DNA of 15,590 bases from Chrysochromulina tobinii (taxonomy: Eukaryota; Haptophyta; Prymnesiales; Chrysochromulinaceae): NCBI GenBank assembly GCA_001275005.1, contig JWZX01000178.1, positions 1-15,590 of the forward strand, read 5' to 3'. Below, in pieces: positions 1 to 7,143 of the stretch (positions are counted from its first letter, which is position 1; the number at the start of each line of letters is the position of its first letter). Under the pieces are notes generated by a model that saw nothing but the letters and a program-made list of their open reading frames with translations, was not told the origin of the DNA and searched no databases. Position numbers and translations under genes: made by a program.

Positions 1-38
1 GCAGCAGCGGCGGCGGCGGCGGCCCTCTGACTCGCGAG

Positions 39-1502
39 ATGCGAAACTTCATCCGCGGCGCCATCGGACCCATGCTCAAGGCGGCGATGTCGCAGTTGCT
101 GCTCACACACCCCGCCGACCCGACCGCCTTTCTAGCCGACTGGTTCTGGCAGCATTCGACCGCTTGCGAGTACGCAAACGAGGGCACGTTCACGACGCGT
201 GACATTGAGCTGCGCCGACGCACGATCGTCCTTCTCAAGGCGGACCTGCGCGCGACGAACCGCGCGATCTCGACGAATCTCGCGCCCGAGGAGCAGGTGG
301 TCGACGCGTCGGCGATGCTGCGGAGGGCCCTCGAGAATCTCCCACAGCACGAGATCGTCTTCGAGCCGTTGGGCGAGCTCGGCGACGCCGAGCCTTCGCG
401 CGCGTGGCGCGTCGTCGCGAGCGAGCGGCCGCACGTTGACGCGTCGTCGCGAGCGGACGCCGGCAACGCGCAGCTCCTCGACGCGGTGGCGAAGGTGCTC
501 CGATTATACCCTCGCACCCTGCTCCAGGTGCATGTGGTGCCGCCGCACGCGACACGCCTGCCGCGCCAGCTCGCCCTGGCCTTGTCTTGCCTTGCCATGC
601 GCCTCCCGCCCGACGAGGGCGTCAGTCCAGGCGAGGGTGTGAACGGCGCTGAGGGTGTGAACGGCGTTGAGGGTGTGAACGGCGCTGAGGGTGTGAACGG
701 CGCTGAGGGTGTGAACGGCGCTGATGTCATGCAAGAGGGGTTGACGCGCCTTGCACGCCGGAGGGCCGAGGCGATCGTGAGCGCGCTCATTCTGAGGCGC
801 GTGCCGGCCCAACGGCTCGTGGGCACAGCGCCAAACGCCGACCTCGGCATGCAATCCTCCGGCATGTTCACAGTGCATCCGCTGCCCGATGCTGTGGTGG
901 TCGACGAACAGGAAGGCACCTATACGTACGAGGGTGGCAGCAGGGATCCGTCGCAGGAGGGGCCGTGGGAGGTGACGCCCGGCGTGGGGCGCGCGGTGAG
1001 CACGCGCACCGACGACGAGGCTCTCATGCTGCTGCGGCAGCGGCGCGAGGCCGCCCGGGACAACGCGCGGGCCGAGCTCGAGGAGCTCCACGCGTACTCT
1101 GGCCGGCTTCCCGCGCTTGCGCTGGCCGGAGGGCCGGTGACCTTCATTGTCTCCGTGCATAACGTGAGGCTCCACCTGGTGTCGCTGAGCGCGACGACCG
1201 GGCTGGCTGCCGAGCCTCTCGTGGCGATCGCCTTCGGCACGGAGCGCGTCGACGAGCGCGTGGCCGCATTCGAGGCGGGAGATCTCGCCATCGATGAGCT
1301 CGATCTCGAGATCTGGGAAGCAAGCCACGCGGTCTCCCCGCCGATGGCCTCACGGCTGGTCGGCGCGACGACGGTCAGCGTGGCCAAGCTACTCACGGGC
1401 GAGCTGCGCGAGATTGCGGCGGTGCTGCCCGTGCTAGATGTGTCCGGCAGCGTCGTGGGCGACGTGCGCTTCGCCATCCAGACTAGGGGGGTGGCTAGCT
1501 GA
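39..1502 (+). CDS. RIIa/Dpy-30-like, OmpA-like and C2-like multidomain protein
   Basis: 487 residues from the first ATG. Residues about 12-36 (MLKAAMSQLL...HPADPTAFLADW) have the helix-P-x-D/N-P-helix pattern of RIIa/Dpy-30 dimerisation-docking motifs. Residues about 143-266 resemble an OmpA-like fold: AQLLDAVAKVLRLYP, then LQVHVV, then ARRRAEAIVSALILRRVPAQRL, which recalls the rRA-x-x-V-x-x-x-L segment of that family. A six-copy hexapeptide repeat (residues 193-228) interrupts it. A charged, probably helical stretch (about 328-352) leads to a C2-like beta domain (about 368-483). Function is unknown; anchoring to a membrane or flagellar scaffold is an inference. The frame stays open upstream to the window edge (poly-Gly, then PLTRE before the Met), so the true start or earlier exons may lie outside. 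CSN7 begins 146 bp downstream on the same strand. The gene is very likely real because the codon bias and domain logic agree; the domain names are moderate confidence. Confidence 0.72.
   Translation: MRNFIRGAIGPMLKAAMSQLLLTHPADPTAFLADWFWQHSTACEYANEGTFTTRDIELRRRTIVLLKADLRATNRAISTNLAPEEQVVDASAMLRRALENLPQHEIVFEPLGELGDAEPSRAWRVVASERPHVDASSRADAGNAQLLDAVAKVLRLYPRTLLQVHVVPPHATRLPRQLALALSCLAMRLPPDEGVSPGEGVNGAEGVNGVEGVNGAEGVNGAEGVNGADVMQEGLTRLARRRAEAIVSALILRRVPAQRLVGTAPNADLGMQSSGMFTVHPLPDAVVVDEQEGTYTYEGGSRDPSQEGPWEVTPGVGRAVSTRTDDEALMLLRQRREAARDNARAELEELHAYSGRLPALALAGGPVTFIVSVHNVRLHLVSLSATTGLAAEPLVAIAFGTERVDERVAAFEAGDLAIDELDLEIWEASHAVSPPMASRLVGATTVSVAKLLTGELREIAAVLPVLDVSGSVVGDVRFAIQTRGVAS
615..722 (+). 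repeat. 18-bp coding minisatellite (EGVNGA repeat)
   Basis: Five near-identical units of GAGGGTGTGAACGGCGCT occupy 633-722; the second differs by one base (GTT for GCT, giving Val for Ala). An imperfect older unit at 615-632 encodes EGVSPG. The unit length is a multiple of three, so copy number can change without a frameshift. The repeat forms a Gly-rich flexible loop inside the OmpA-like region of the host protein. Confidence 0.97.
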
Positions 1503-1648
1503 CCCCTTACATTTCACAGGAGGGAACACGTACAAGTATTCACACTTCTCTGTTTCACTGTTAACAAGTAAGCCCAGTATTCACACTTTCTGCGGACGTG
1601 GGAGCGCGCTCGGGAACTCTCTCTCGCGGGCGTCGGGCCGCGCGCAGC
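1503..1648 (+). promoter_or_regulatory. Intergenic gap upstream of CSN7
   Basis: This 146-bp gap between two same-strand genes should hold the end of one gene and the promoter/5' leader of CSN7. It contains a 13-nt direct repeat, AGTATTCACACTT, at 1535-1547 and 1576-1588. No TATA box or other recognised element is visible. Any regulatory role for the repeat is speculation. Confidence 0.35.
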
Positions 1649-2609
1649 ATGAGCGATGATACCAAGGAGCTGAACAACTTCGTGTTGATGGCCAAAACTA
1701 CCAAGGGATTAGCTTGCGCCGCCCTCATTAAGCAGGTCCTCGACCACCCCTCGATCTACGTCTTTGGTGAGCTTCTCGACATGCCTAACGTCGCAGAGGT
1801 GCGCGCACACACGCGGGTGCTGAACTCGCGCTCCTGAGCTGCCGCGTTTAGCACCGTGCTCCTGAGCTGACGCGCGTCACTACCCGCGCCCACTCTTGCA
1901 ACAGCTTGCGGGCACATCGGCGTCGCCAACATTTGAGCTTCTCCGGCTCTTTGCCTTTGGCACGTGGAGCGACTACAAGTCCTCTGACGTGCTCAAGGCG
2001 CAGCCACTCAGCGAGGCGCAGGCGACGAAGCTAAAGAAGCTCACCATCGTGTCGCTCGCATCGCAGAGTAAGACGCTCGCGTACGACGTGCTCATGCGTG
2101 AGCTTGAGATGAGCTCCGTGCGCGAGGTTGAGGACTTGCTCATCGAGTGCATCTACGGAGGTCTGCTGCAGGGGCGGCTCGACCAGGCAGCCGGCCAGCT
2201 CGACGTCTTTTCGTGCAGCGCGCGCGACGTCAACCCCAAGGAACTCGCATCGATGAGCGAGTCGCTGCTGCAGGTGCGCCCCGGCAGCGGCTGCCCCGTT
2301 TGCGCACCGGACCCTACTCACCGCTGTGTCGCCCCCGCGCCACACTCGCAGTGGCATGGTGGTGCCGTGCAGCTGATGGCCTCCGTCTCCGAGGAGCTCG
2401 GCCGCTTCAAGCAGCATCAGGAGGATGCGCGCACGTGGCAGGAGGACCTCGACGCCAAAGTGTCGGCCGTCAAGGTGACGCTGCGCTCTTCACAGGATGC
2501 TGGCGACGGCACCTTTGGTGCCTCGGAGCTATCGAGCATGGAGTACGATGATGATAAGATGCGTAAGAGCGGTCGCTTCAAGGCGCGTGGCAAGCAGAGC
2601 GCTCGCTGA
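1649..2609 (+). CDS. CSN7: COP9 signalosome complex subunit 7 (PCI domain)
   Basis: Exons 1649-1798, 1905-2273 and 2352-2609 give 258 residues. CSN7 is a scaffold subunit of the COP9 signalosome, which removes NEDD8 from cullin-RING ubiquitin ligases. Diagnostic sequence includes the N-terminal [29 protein letters not shown] (nearly identical to animal CSN7), [39 protein letters not shown] and GRLDQ, which cover the helical repeats and winged helix of the PCI domain. A charged C-terminal tail follows. The first splice junction restores MPNVAE/LAG, matching the family's MPNVRELAE. The second restores SLLQ/WHGG, matching LHEWCDG. The start was chosen at 1649 because the family begins there; an in-frame ATG at 1598 would add 17 Arg-rich residues. 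Length is close to the family norm (about 260-275 residues). Confidence 0.95.
1799..1904 (+). other. CSN7 intron 1 (106 bp, phase 0)
   Basis: Donor GAG/GTGCGC at 1798/1799 and acceptor CAACAG at 1904. Removal joins two halves of a family-conserved segment. Inside are two imperfect copies of a 17-nt segment beginning GCTCCTGAGCTG (1830-1846 and 1858-1874, 16 of 17 identical) with a 28-bp period. The intron contains in-frame stops, so retention would truncate the protein. Confidence 0.92.
2274..2351 (+). other. CSN7 intron 2 (78 bp, phase 0, no stop codon)
   Basis: Donor CAG/GTGCGCC at 2273/2274 and acceptor CACTCGCAG at 2351. It is exactly 26 codons long and has no in-frame stop, so an unspliced reading adds a Pro/Cys-rich insert ([14 protein letters not shown]...). 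Family alignment (LLQ/WHGG against LHEWCDG) shows that these residues are not part of CSN7. The donor hexamer matches that of intron 1. Confidence 0.85.
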
Positions 2610-3791
2610 AGAGTGTTCGTGGACAGCCTAGAGGAACATGTGCGGGCGATACCCGATACGATGGCGTCCGCGGCGTGCCCACGCACAGCCGAGGACCGGC
2701 CCGAGACGTTACCCGTTCCCCTCACAGGCTAGACTACACACTGAGTGTCGAGTATAGAGCGGGTCCGCGCAGCGCGCGGCGCCAGGATTTCCGACGGAAA
2801 AAAATGGCTTCCGGGCTCACGACAATGTCAGACGCACATAACGCGCCTACGCGCGGATCGGGCCGCGGCCGTTCGCGGCGCGTTCGGGGTCCTCGGCCGC
2901 TCGGCCGGGCCGTCGCCGCTGCTCCTCGTCCTCCCGCGCCCGGTTGCGCGCCGCGGGTCCGACACGACACCCGCCACGGACCTCGCTTATCGCCATGGGC
3001 CGGCCCCCGGCGGCTGGCGGGGGCGGTCCGGCGCGGCCTAGGCGCTCCCTACGTCCCTAGGCGCGGCCGGGTCCCGGCCGCCGGCGCGCGCCGCGCGCCC
3101 CGCCGCCGGGCGGTCACACTGACACTCTCGACGGGTTCGACCACGGACGGGACGCGGCCGCGACCCACGACCGCGCTCCGCGGGCACGCGCGGGGCACCC
3201 CGACGCGCGACGCGGCTCGCACGGGCCGATCTTTATCCGGGATCTTACAGCGTTACGGCTTACGCCACTTTCCGCCTCGTCGCGACGTCGGGTTCCGCGC
3301 CCCGATCGTTTGCTTTTCAGAGTAGAATGATCTAGATGCCGGTGACGCCGGTCGATACGTCGATATCAAAGCGTTTCGCATATGAATCCCCGCGGCCCGG
3401 ACGAAGGAAAACCCTAAACCGCCGCCGAGGAAGCGCACTACCACGCGCGCAAGCGCAACGTCCAACCGGCCACCGCGACGCGATAACCTATACGGACCTC
3501 CGACGTAGCAAGCCTGGAGAGATGGCGCCAATGCAACTCTGTACCTCAGTACCCCCCCCCCCGTCTGCGAAGACAAGCTCCTCACGCGTCACGGAGTCGC
3601 CCACTCGATCATGGGAACATGGCCACACAACATGCATAGAGCTCTAGTTGCATGGCTACAACATGGCGTGCATCCGCCCGTCGCCCTCGCGCCGCGGTGG
3701 GCGCGATAGTCATCGTCGTCCTCCTCCTCCTCGTTGCGAGACGTCCGATCGTCCATGCAGGCACACGCCGGCGTCGTCTCGGGCGACGCGC
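2610..3791. other. Long gene-poor interval with a very GC-rich block
   Basis: There are 1182 bp between the CSN7 stop and the phosphoglucomutase stop. About 2760-3240 is extremely GC-rich (runs such as GGCGCGCGCCGCGCG near 3085) with many CpG and short palindromes. About 3240-3520 is mixed and does not show the codon bias of the neighbouring genes. Open frames exist on both strands but are low-complexity Arg/Pro/Gly translations, as expected from GC-rich noncoding DNA. A few stretches loosely recall large-subunit rRNA (see findings), but I cannot support an rRNA call. 3550-3561 has a C homopolymer run and 3719-3733 a CTC-rich tract. Confidence 0.6.
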
Positions 3792-5837
3792 TCACGTGAT
3801 GACCGACGGCTCGGTGCGGCCTGTGAACTCGACCAGCTTCGACACCTGGAGCGCAATCTCGCCGAGAGGCTTGATGACGTCAAAGGCGTGCAACGACAGG
3901 TCGCCCGTCGGGGGGGTGTACTTCTCGAGGTAGAGGCGGATGGTCGCACCCACGACACCAGTGCCCGAGAGGCGGAAGACGAAGCGCGAGCCGTCGGAGA
4001 ACATGAAGCGGATGCCCTGGTTCTTGGAGATGGAGCCGTCGACGGAGTCGTTGTACTCGAACATGTCGGCCGACGAGATAGTCATGCCGTTGATCGTGGT
4101 GCCGATGAGCTTCGGCTGCTCCGCCACCATGGCCGCCATCATCTTCTCAGCGGCGGCCTTGTCCACTCCATCGTAGTCGTAGCGTGCGTAGTAGTTACGC
4201 CCGTATTCGGCCCAGTGCGCCATGACGACGTCGGCGACGCCAACGAGCGGCTTGGACGGGTCGGTGTTCTTCGCGGCGAGGATCTGCAGCCACGCGAGCA
4301 CCGCCCACATGCCGTCCTTCTCGCGCACGTGGTCGCCGCCGGTGCCAAACGACTCCTCGCCGCAAATGAACGGGATGTACGAGGGCGAGTTGGGGAAGGC
4401 GGCCGAGCCCGAGTCCATCAGGTTTCCAAAGAACTTCCAGCCGGTGGGCACCTCGAAGAAGGGGATGCCGAGCTTCTTGGCCACAAGGTCCGTCGCCATC
4501 GAGGTGGGCATCGAGCGCGCGCACGCCTTGAGCCCGCCCTTATACCACGGGATGCACTGGGCGTTGGCGACGATGACCGCAAGCGAGTCCGATGGCGAAC
4601 AAAAGAACTTGGAGCCCATGATCATGTTGCGGTCAGCATCTCCATCGGCGGCGGCGCCGAAGGAGGGCGGTGGCTTGGGCGTCTCGATGGGGAGGCCCAT
4701 CTTATTGAGGCCCATCGCCGCAACGAGCTCGACGGCGTGGGTCAGGTTCGGGTCGGCGTGCCCATGCGAGGGTGAGTCATGGCCGCCAAAGTCCTCCTTC
4801 GGCTCGGCGTTAATGCACGAGCCCGGGGCCGCACCGAACTCGCCGTAGAAGATGGCCTTGGCGTACGGGCCCTGCACGCCATTCATCGAGTCGTAGATCA
4901 TCGAGAAGTCCTTGCGCTCGAAGAGCTTCTTGATGGCGCCAAAGTCGAAGACCTTTTTGAGCAGCGCCACGTGATCCTCGACGCAGGGGAAGACGACGAC
5001 TTCGAAGCCGTCGGCGAGCTTGTGCTTGGCCGGCGCGTCGAGCGCGACGTCCGGCAAGCCGCTGCAGATCTTGTACTCGGCGATCGTCGTCGTGTTCTTA
5101 TAGATCTTGTCGGTGAGCTTCTCGGGCGCGGGGCCGCCATTCTCGCCGTTGTACTTGATTCCAAAGTCCTCGTCGATACCACCCGGGTTGTGGGACGCGG
5201 ACAGGATGAAGCCGCCGATAGGTGCTGCGCCGCCGGCAGGGTCACGCGTGCGGATCACCGCCGACATGGCCGGGGTCGAGAGCAGACCGCCTGTGCCGCA
5301 CCAGACGCGCGTGACGCCTGCGGCCGCGGCCATCTTGATGATGATCTGGATGGCCGTCGAGTTGAAGTACCGACCGTCGCCAGAGACGCAGAGTGTGCCG
5401 CCCTTGACGGCCACACCCTCCGACACGAGGGCGTCGAAGACGGACTGCACGAAGTTTTGCAGGTAGCTCTCGCCCATGAAGGTGCGCGTCTTTTGGCGCA
5501 GGCCCGAGGTGCCCGGCTTCTGGCCGGCGATCGGCTTCGTAACAACGGTCGTCACCTCCATGGATACCTTGGGGAGGAGGTATTTGCCTGGCAGCAGACG
5601 GGCGGATCGGGCCGTGGCGCGTGTGAGCGCGTGGCACATGCAAGCGCGCGAATCAAGTACGGACGGCATCGACAGGACGGATGCGGCGAGTGCTTCGTAT
5701 CAAGGCGGCTGGAGATGGGCACCGATGAATTCGAGCGGGTTTGCGGGGCGAGCTTTGAGGGCCGCCGCCACAGCGTCGGCAATTTTGCGCTCAAGATCGT
5801 GCTTGGCGAGGTAGGCAGTCGACGATTCTTGCGACAT
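3792..5837 (-). CDS. PGM: Phosphoglucomutase with N-terminal Dpy-30-like docking tag
   Basis: Inferred exons (minus strand) 5837-5723 and 5587-3792 give 636 residues. The enzyme interconverts glucose-1-phosphate and glucose-6-phosphate via a phosphoserine. Spliced numbering: KPGTSGLRQKT near 62-72; catalytic loop SASHNPGG with phosphoserine at about S170; metal site DGDADR about 353-358; substrate loop CGEESFGTGGDH from about 447; phosphate-binding RLSGTG about 577; C-terminal GRTEPSVIT. All key residues are intact. The first 45 or so residues form a Dpy-30/RIIa-like motif (YLAKHDLERKIADAV...RPANPLEFIGKYLL). Without the first exon, translation could start at 5561 (MEVTTVV), giving about 589 residues, or at 5669 with a 36-residue extension of no obvious character. 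Compared with the animal enzyme there are two extra loops, a Pro-rich one before DGDADR and one before CGEES. The enzyme identity is certain; the tag exon rests on splice logic. Confidence 0.93.
5588..5722 (-). other. Proposed phosphoglucomutase intron (135 bp, phase 1)
   Basis: On the minus strand the donor is ATCG/GTGCCC (exon ends at 5723) and the acceptor is CTGCTGCCAG (ends at 5588). Joining completes a Gly codon and gives NPLEFIGKYLLP, the expected end of a Dpy-30-like helix. Read without splicing, the upstream exon hits TGA at 5702-5700 after 45 residues (ending AHLQPP). Donor GTGCCC resembles the GTGCGC and GTGCAT donors of the other introns here. Confidence 0.72.
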
Positions 5838-6304
5838 GTCTCACCTGTCCACACAAAAGGGTGTATCCTGTGTGAAGGAGAGCGGCAGCTAGGTTTGAGA
5901 GCAGTGTGCGCGTCTGGAGCCAGATGCACCCCAGTCGATCGGGCTGGCACAGGCGTGGCGGACGCGGCGTGGCGGACGTGGCGTGGAGCACGGCGGTCCG
6001 GGCAAGCAAGGGTGACCGCATATGGCGCACCTTGGCTCGTCGCGCGGAGATTCGCTGTGTGAATGAAAACGAATCCTAATAGGGGCGTTCAGCGAAAAGA
6101 TTCCTCAACCGCGATTCCATTCCTGCCAGACACTTTCTTGTTCTTTTTTTCATGACAACATAAGTAAAATCATGACAGTTCACTGTAAGCGTACGAGTAC
6201 AATAGTAGTGTTCCGTGGGCTGTGGCGATCGTGGGACTCGGACTGGGTCCGCAGCATTGCAGATGCGACCGGGGGGGGCACATAACTGCCTCTCGCGATG
6301 CCTC
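5838..6304. promoter_or_regulatory. Intergenic: phosphoglucomutase upstream region and PRA1 3' region
   Basis: 467 bp between two minus-strand genes. The part near 5838-5900 should carry the 5' leader and promoter of the mutase. A pyrimidine-rich CTCCTTCACACAG lies about 40 nt upstream of its ATG on the minus strand and could be a splice acceptor for a 5' leader intron. 5955-5982 holds two 14-bp units (GTGGCGGACGCGGC and GTGGCGGACGTGGC). The stretch 6063-6200 is AT-richer than its surroundings, as expected of a 3' UTR/terminator region for PRA1. No further gene is seen. Confidence 0.4.
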
Positions 6305-6913
6305 TCATCCGACCATGCCACTCTTGAGGCCCTCGAGCTCAAGTTGATCGAGCGCGTCGAGCTCGTGCGGCTCATGGAAGGACGCATGCGGCAGTGCGAT
6401 GAGAGTGGAGAGGATGACGACGTACACGAGCGAGTTGATCATGCCGGACAGCGTGACAACGAGGATGCTGAAGGGAACGAGGACGAGGAGCTTCTCCCTC
6501 CGCCGGAGCTCGAAGCCCCCAATCGCAAGCGCCTCGTCCTGGTTGGTCAGCACGAAGCAGTACATCCAGGCAGCAGCAAGGACAAGGAGGCCTATGAGTA
6601 GCAGCGGCGAGCTCAGAATAGTCCAGCCCAAGACGAACACATAGATTATGCCGTAGAGGTAGCGAAAGTGGCTCAGGTTGGAGCGCACACGACGCAGGCA
6701 TTCGGCCTGGTCGGCGGGCTTCGAGAACTGCGTGGGCGAGACGAAGGCCCGTGCAAGGATGGCAAGTTTGCCAAGTGCCATGCGTGTCTCCTCGGTGTTG
6801 CCGAGGAAGCCCCTGGCGCGTGCGACGATCGAGGACAGCCGACCCGCTCCTGAGGACATGGCGCCTTCCATCGCTAGTGACGCGAGCCCTGGATGCATGT
6901 GGCCCGCCGCCAT
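6305..6913 (-). CDS. PRA1-family (prenylated Rab acceptor) membrane protein
   Basis: 202 residues. PRA1 proteins sit in ER/Golgi/endosomal membranes and bind prenylated Rab GTPases in vesicle traffic. Family hallmarks: RRVRSNLSHFRYLYGI (the R-x-N-L-x-x-F-x-x-x-Y signature entering the membrane), two long hydrophobic hairpins (about residues 84-121 and 141-176) separated by the charged GGFELRRREK loop, and the closing IALPHASFHEP, equivalent to the conserved H-A-S/x-F-x-x-P end. The N-terminal 50 residues are polar and poorly conserved. Methionines at residues 15 and 19 are alternative starts. It is divergent from the next gene, with about 230 bp between the two start codons. Confidence 0.9.
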   Translation of the reverse strand: MAAGHMHPGLASLAMEGAMSSGAGRLSSIVARARGFLGNTEETRMALGKLAILARAFVSPTQFSKPADQAECLRRVRSNLSHFRYLYGIIYVFVLGWTILSSPLLLIGLLVLAAAWMYCFVLTNQDEALAIGGFELRRREKLLVLVPFSILVVTLSGMINSLVYVVILSTLIALPHASFHEPHELDALDQLELEGLKSGMVG

Positions 6914-7143
6914 GTTCCACAGACTTGCCGCGAGAAGGATCGACCGTGTTGGTTACGTTTTGGGTTTCGTGTATCTTTCCGCCGAAGTTCTTCTCCCCTA
7001 CCACCCATCGCAGAAGAAATCATAAAAGTTGTCGTTTACATAGGCACTCAAAGCGTGCCGCGGCGGCGCGACGACCGCGGGTTCTTCGCGCGGATGGCGG
7101 GTTCTCGGCACGCGGACTGGCCTTTTTCCGTCGGACGTGCAGC
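6914..7143. promoter_or_regulatory. Divergent promoter region (PRA1 / 919-aa protein)
   Basis: 230 bp lie between two head-to-head starts, so both promoters should be here. An AT-richer patch (about 7015-7045, containing CATAAAAG at 7021-7028) is the only base-composition cue. A reading frame in phase with the right-hand gene continues through it and into the PRA1 antisense strand, but its translation looks noncoding, which supports the start at 7144. Confidence 0.4.

Noticed and set aside
633-722. CRISPR-like array
   Set aside because: The units are contiguous 18-mers with no spacers and lie in frame within a gene, so this is a minisatellite.
504-1328. 274-codon minus-strand open frame
   Set aside because: It is antisense to the 39-1502 gene, its translation is His/Arg-rich with no domain, and it reads the minisatellite as SAVHTL. 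It is a by-product of GC-rich coding sequence.
1598-1648. Earlier in-frame ATG for CSN7
   Set aside because: It would add 17 Arg/Gly-rich residues not expected in the family. The ATG at 1649 fits the conserved N-terminus.
3125-3150. tRNA T-arm-like GGTTCGACC
   Set aside because: No matching 5-bp stem, acceptor or anticodon arm can be folded around it. It is chance in GC-rich DNA.
3648-4775. 375-codon plus-strand open frame (and 4779-6062, 427 codons)
   Set aside because: Both are antisense to phosphoglucomutase, whose motifs are unambiguous. The translations are Arg/Gly/Val-rich without recognisable domains.
5562-5669. Residues MPSVLDSRAC... as an N-terminal transit peptide of phosphoglucomutase
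   Set aside because: Most of this stretch (down to 5588) is better explained as intron, because splicing from the upstream Dpy-30-like exon restores a complete motif. It remains possible as an alternative start.
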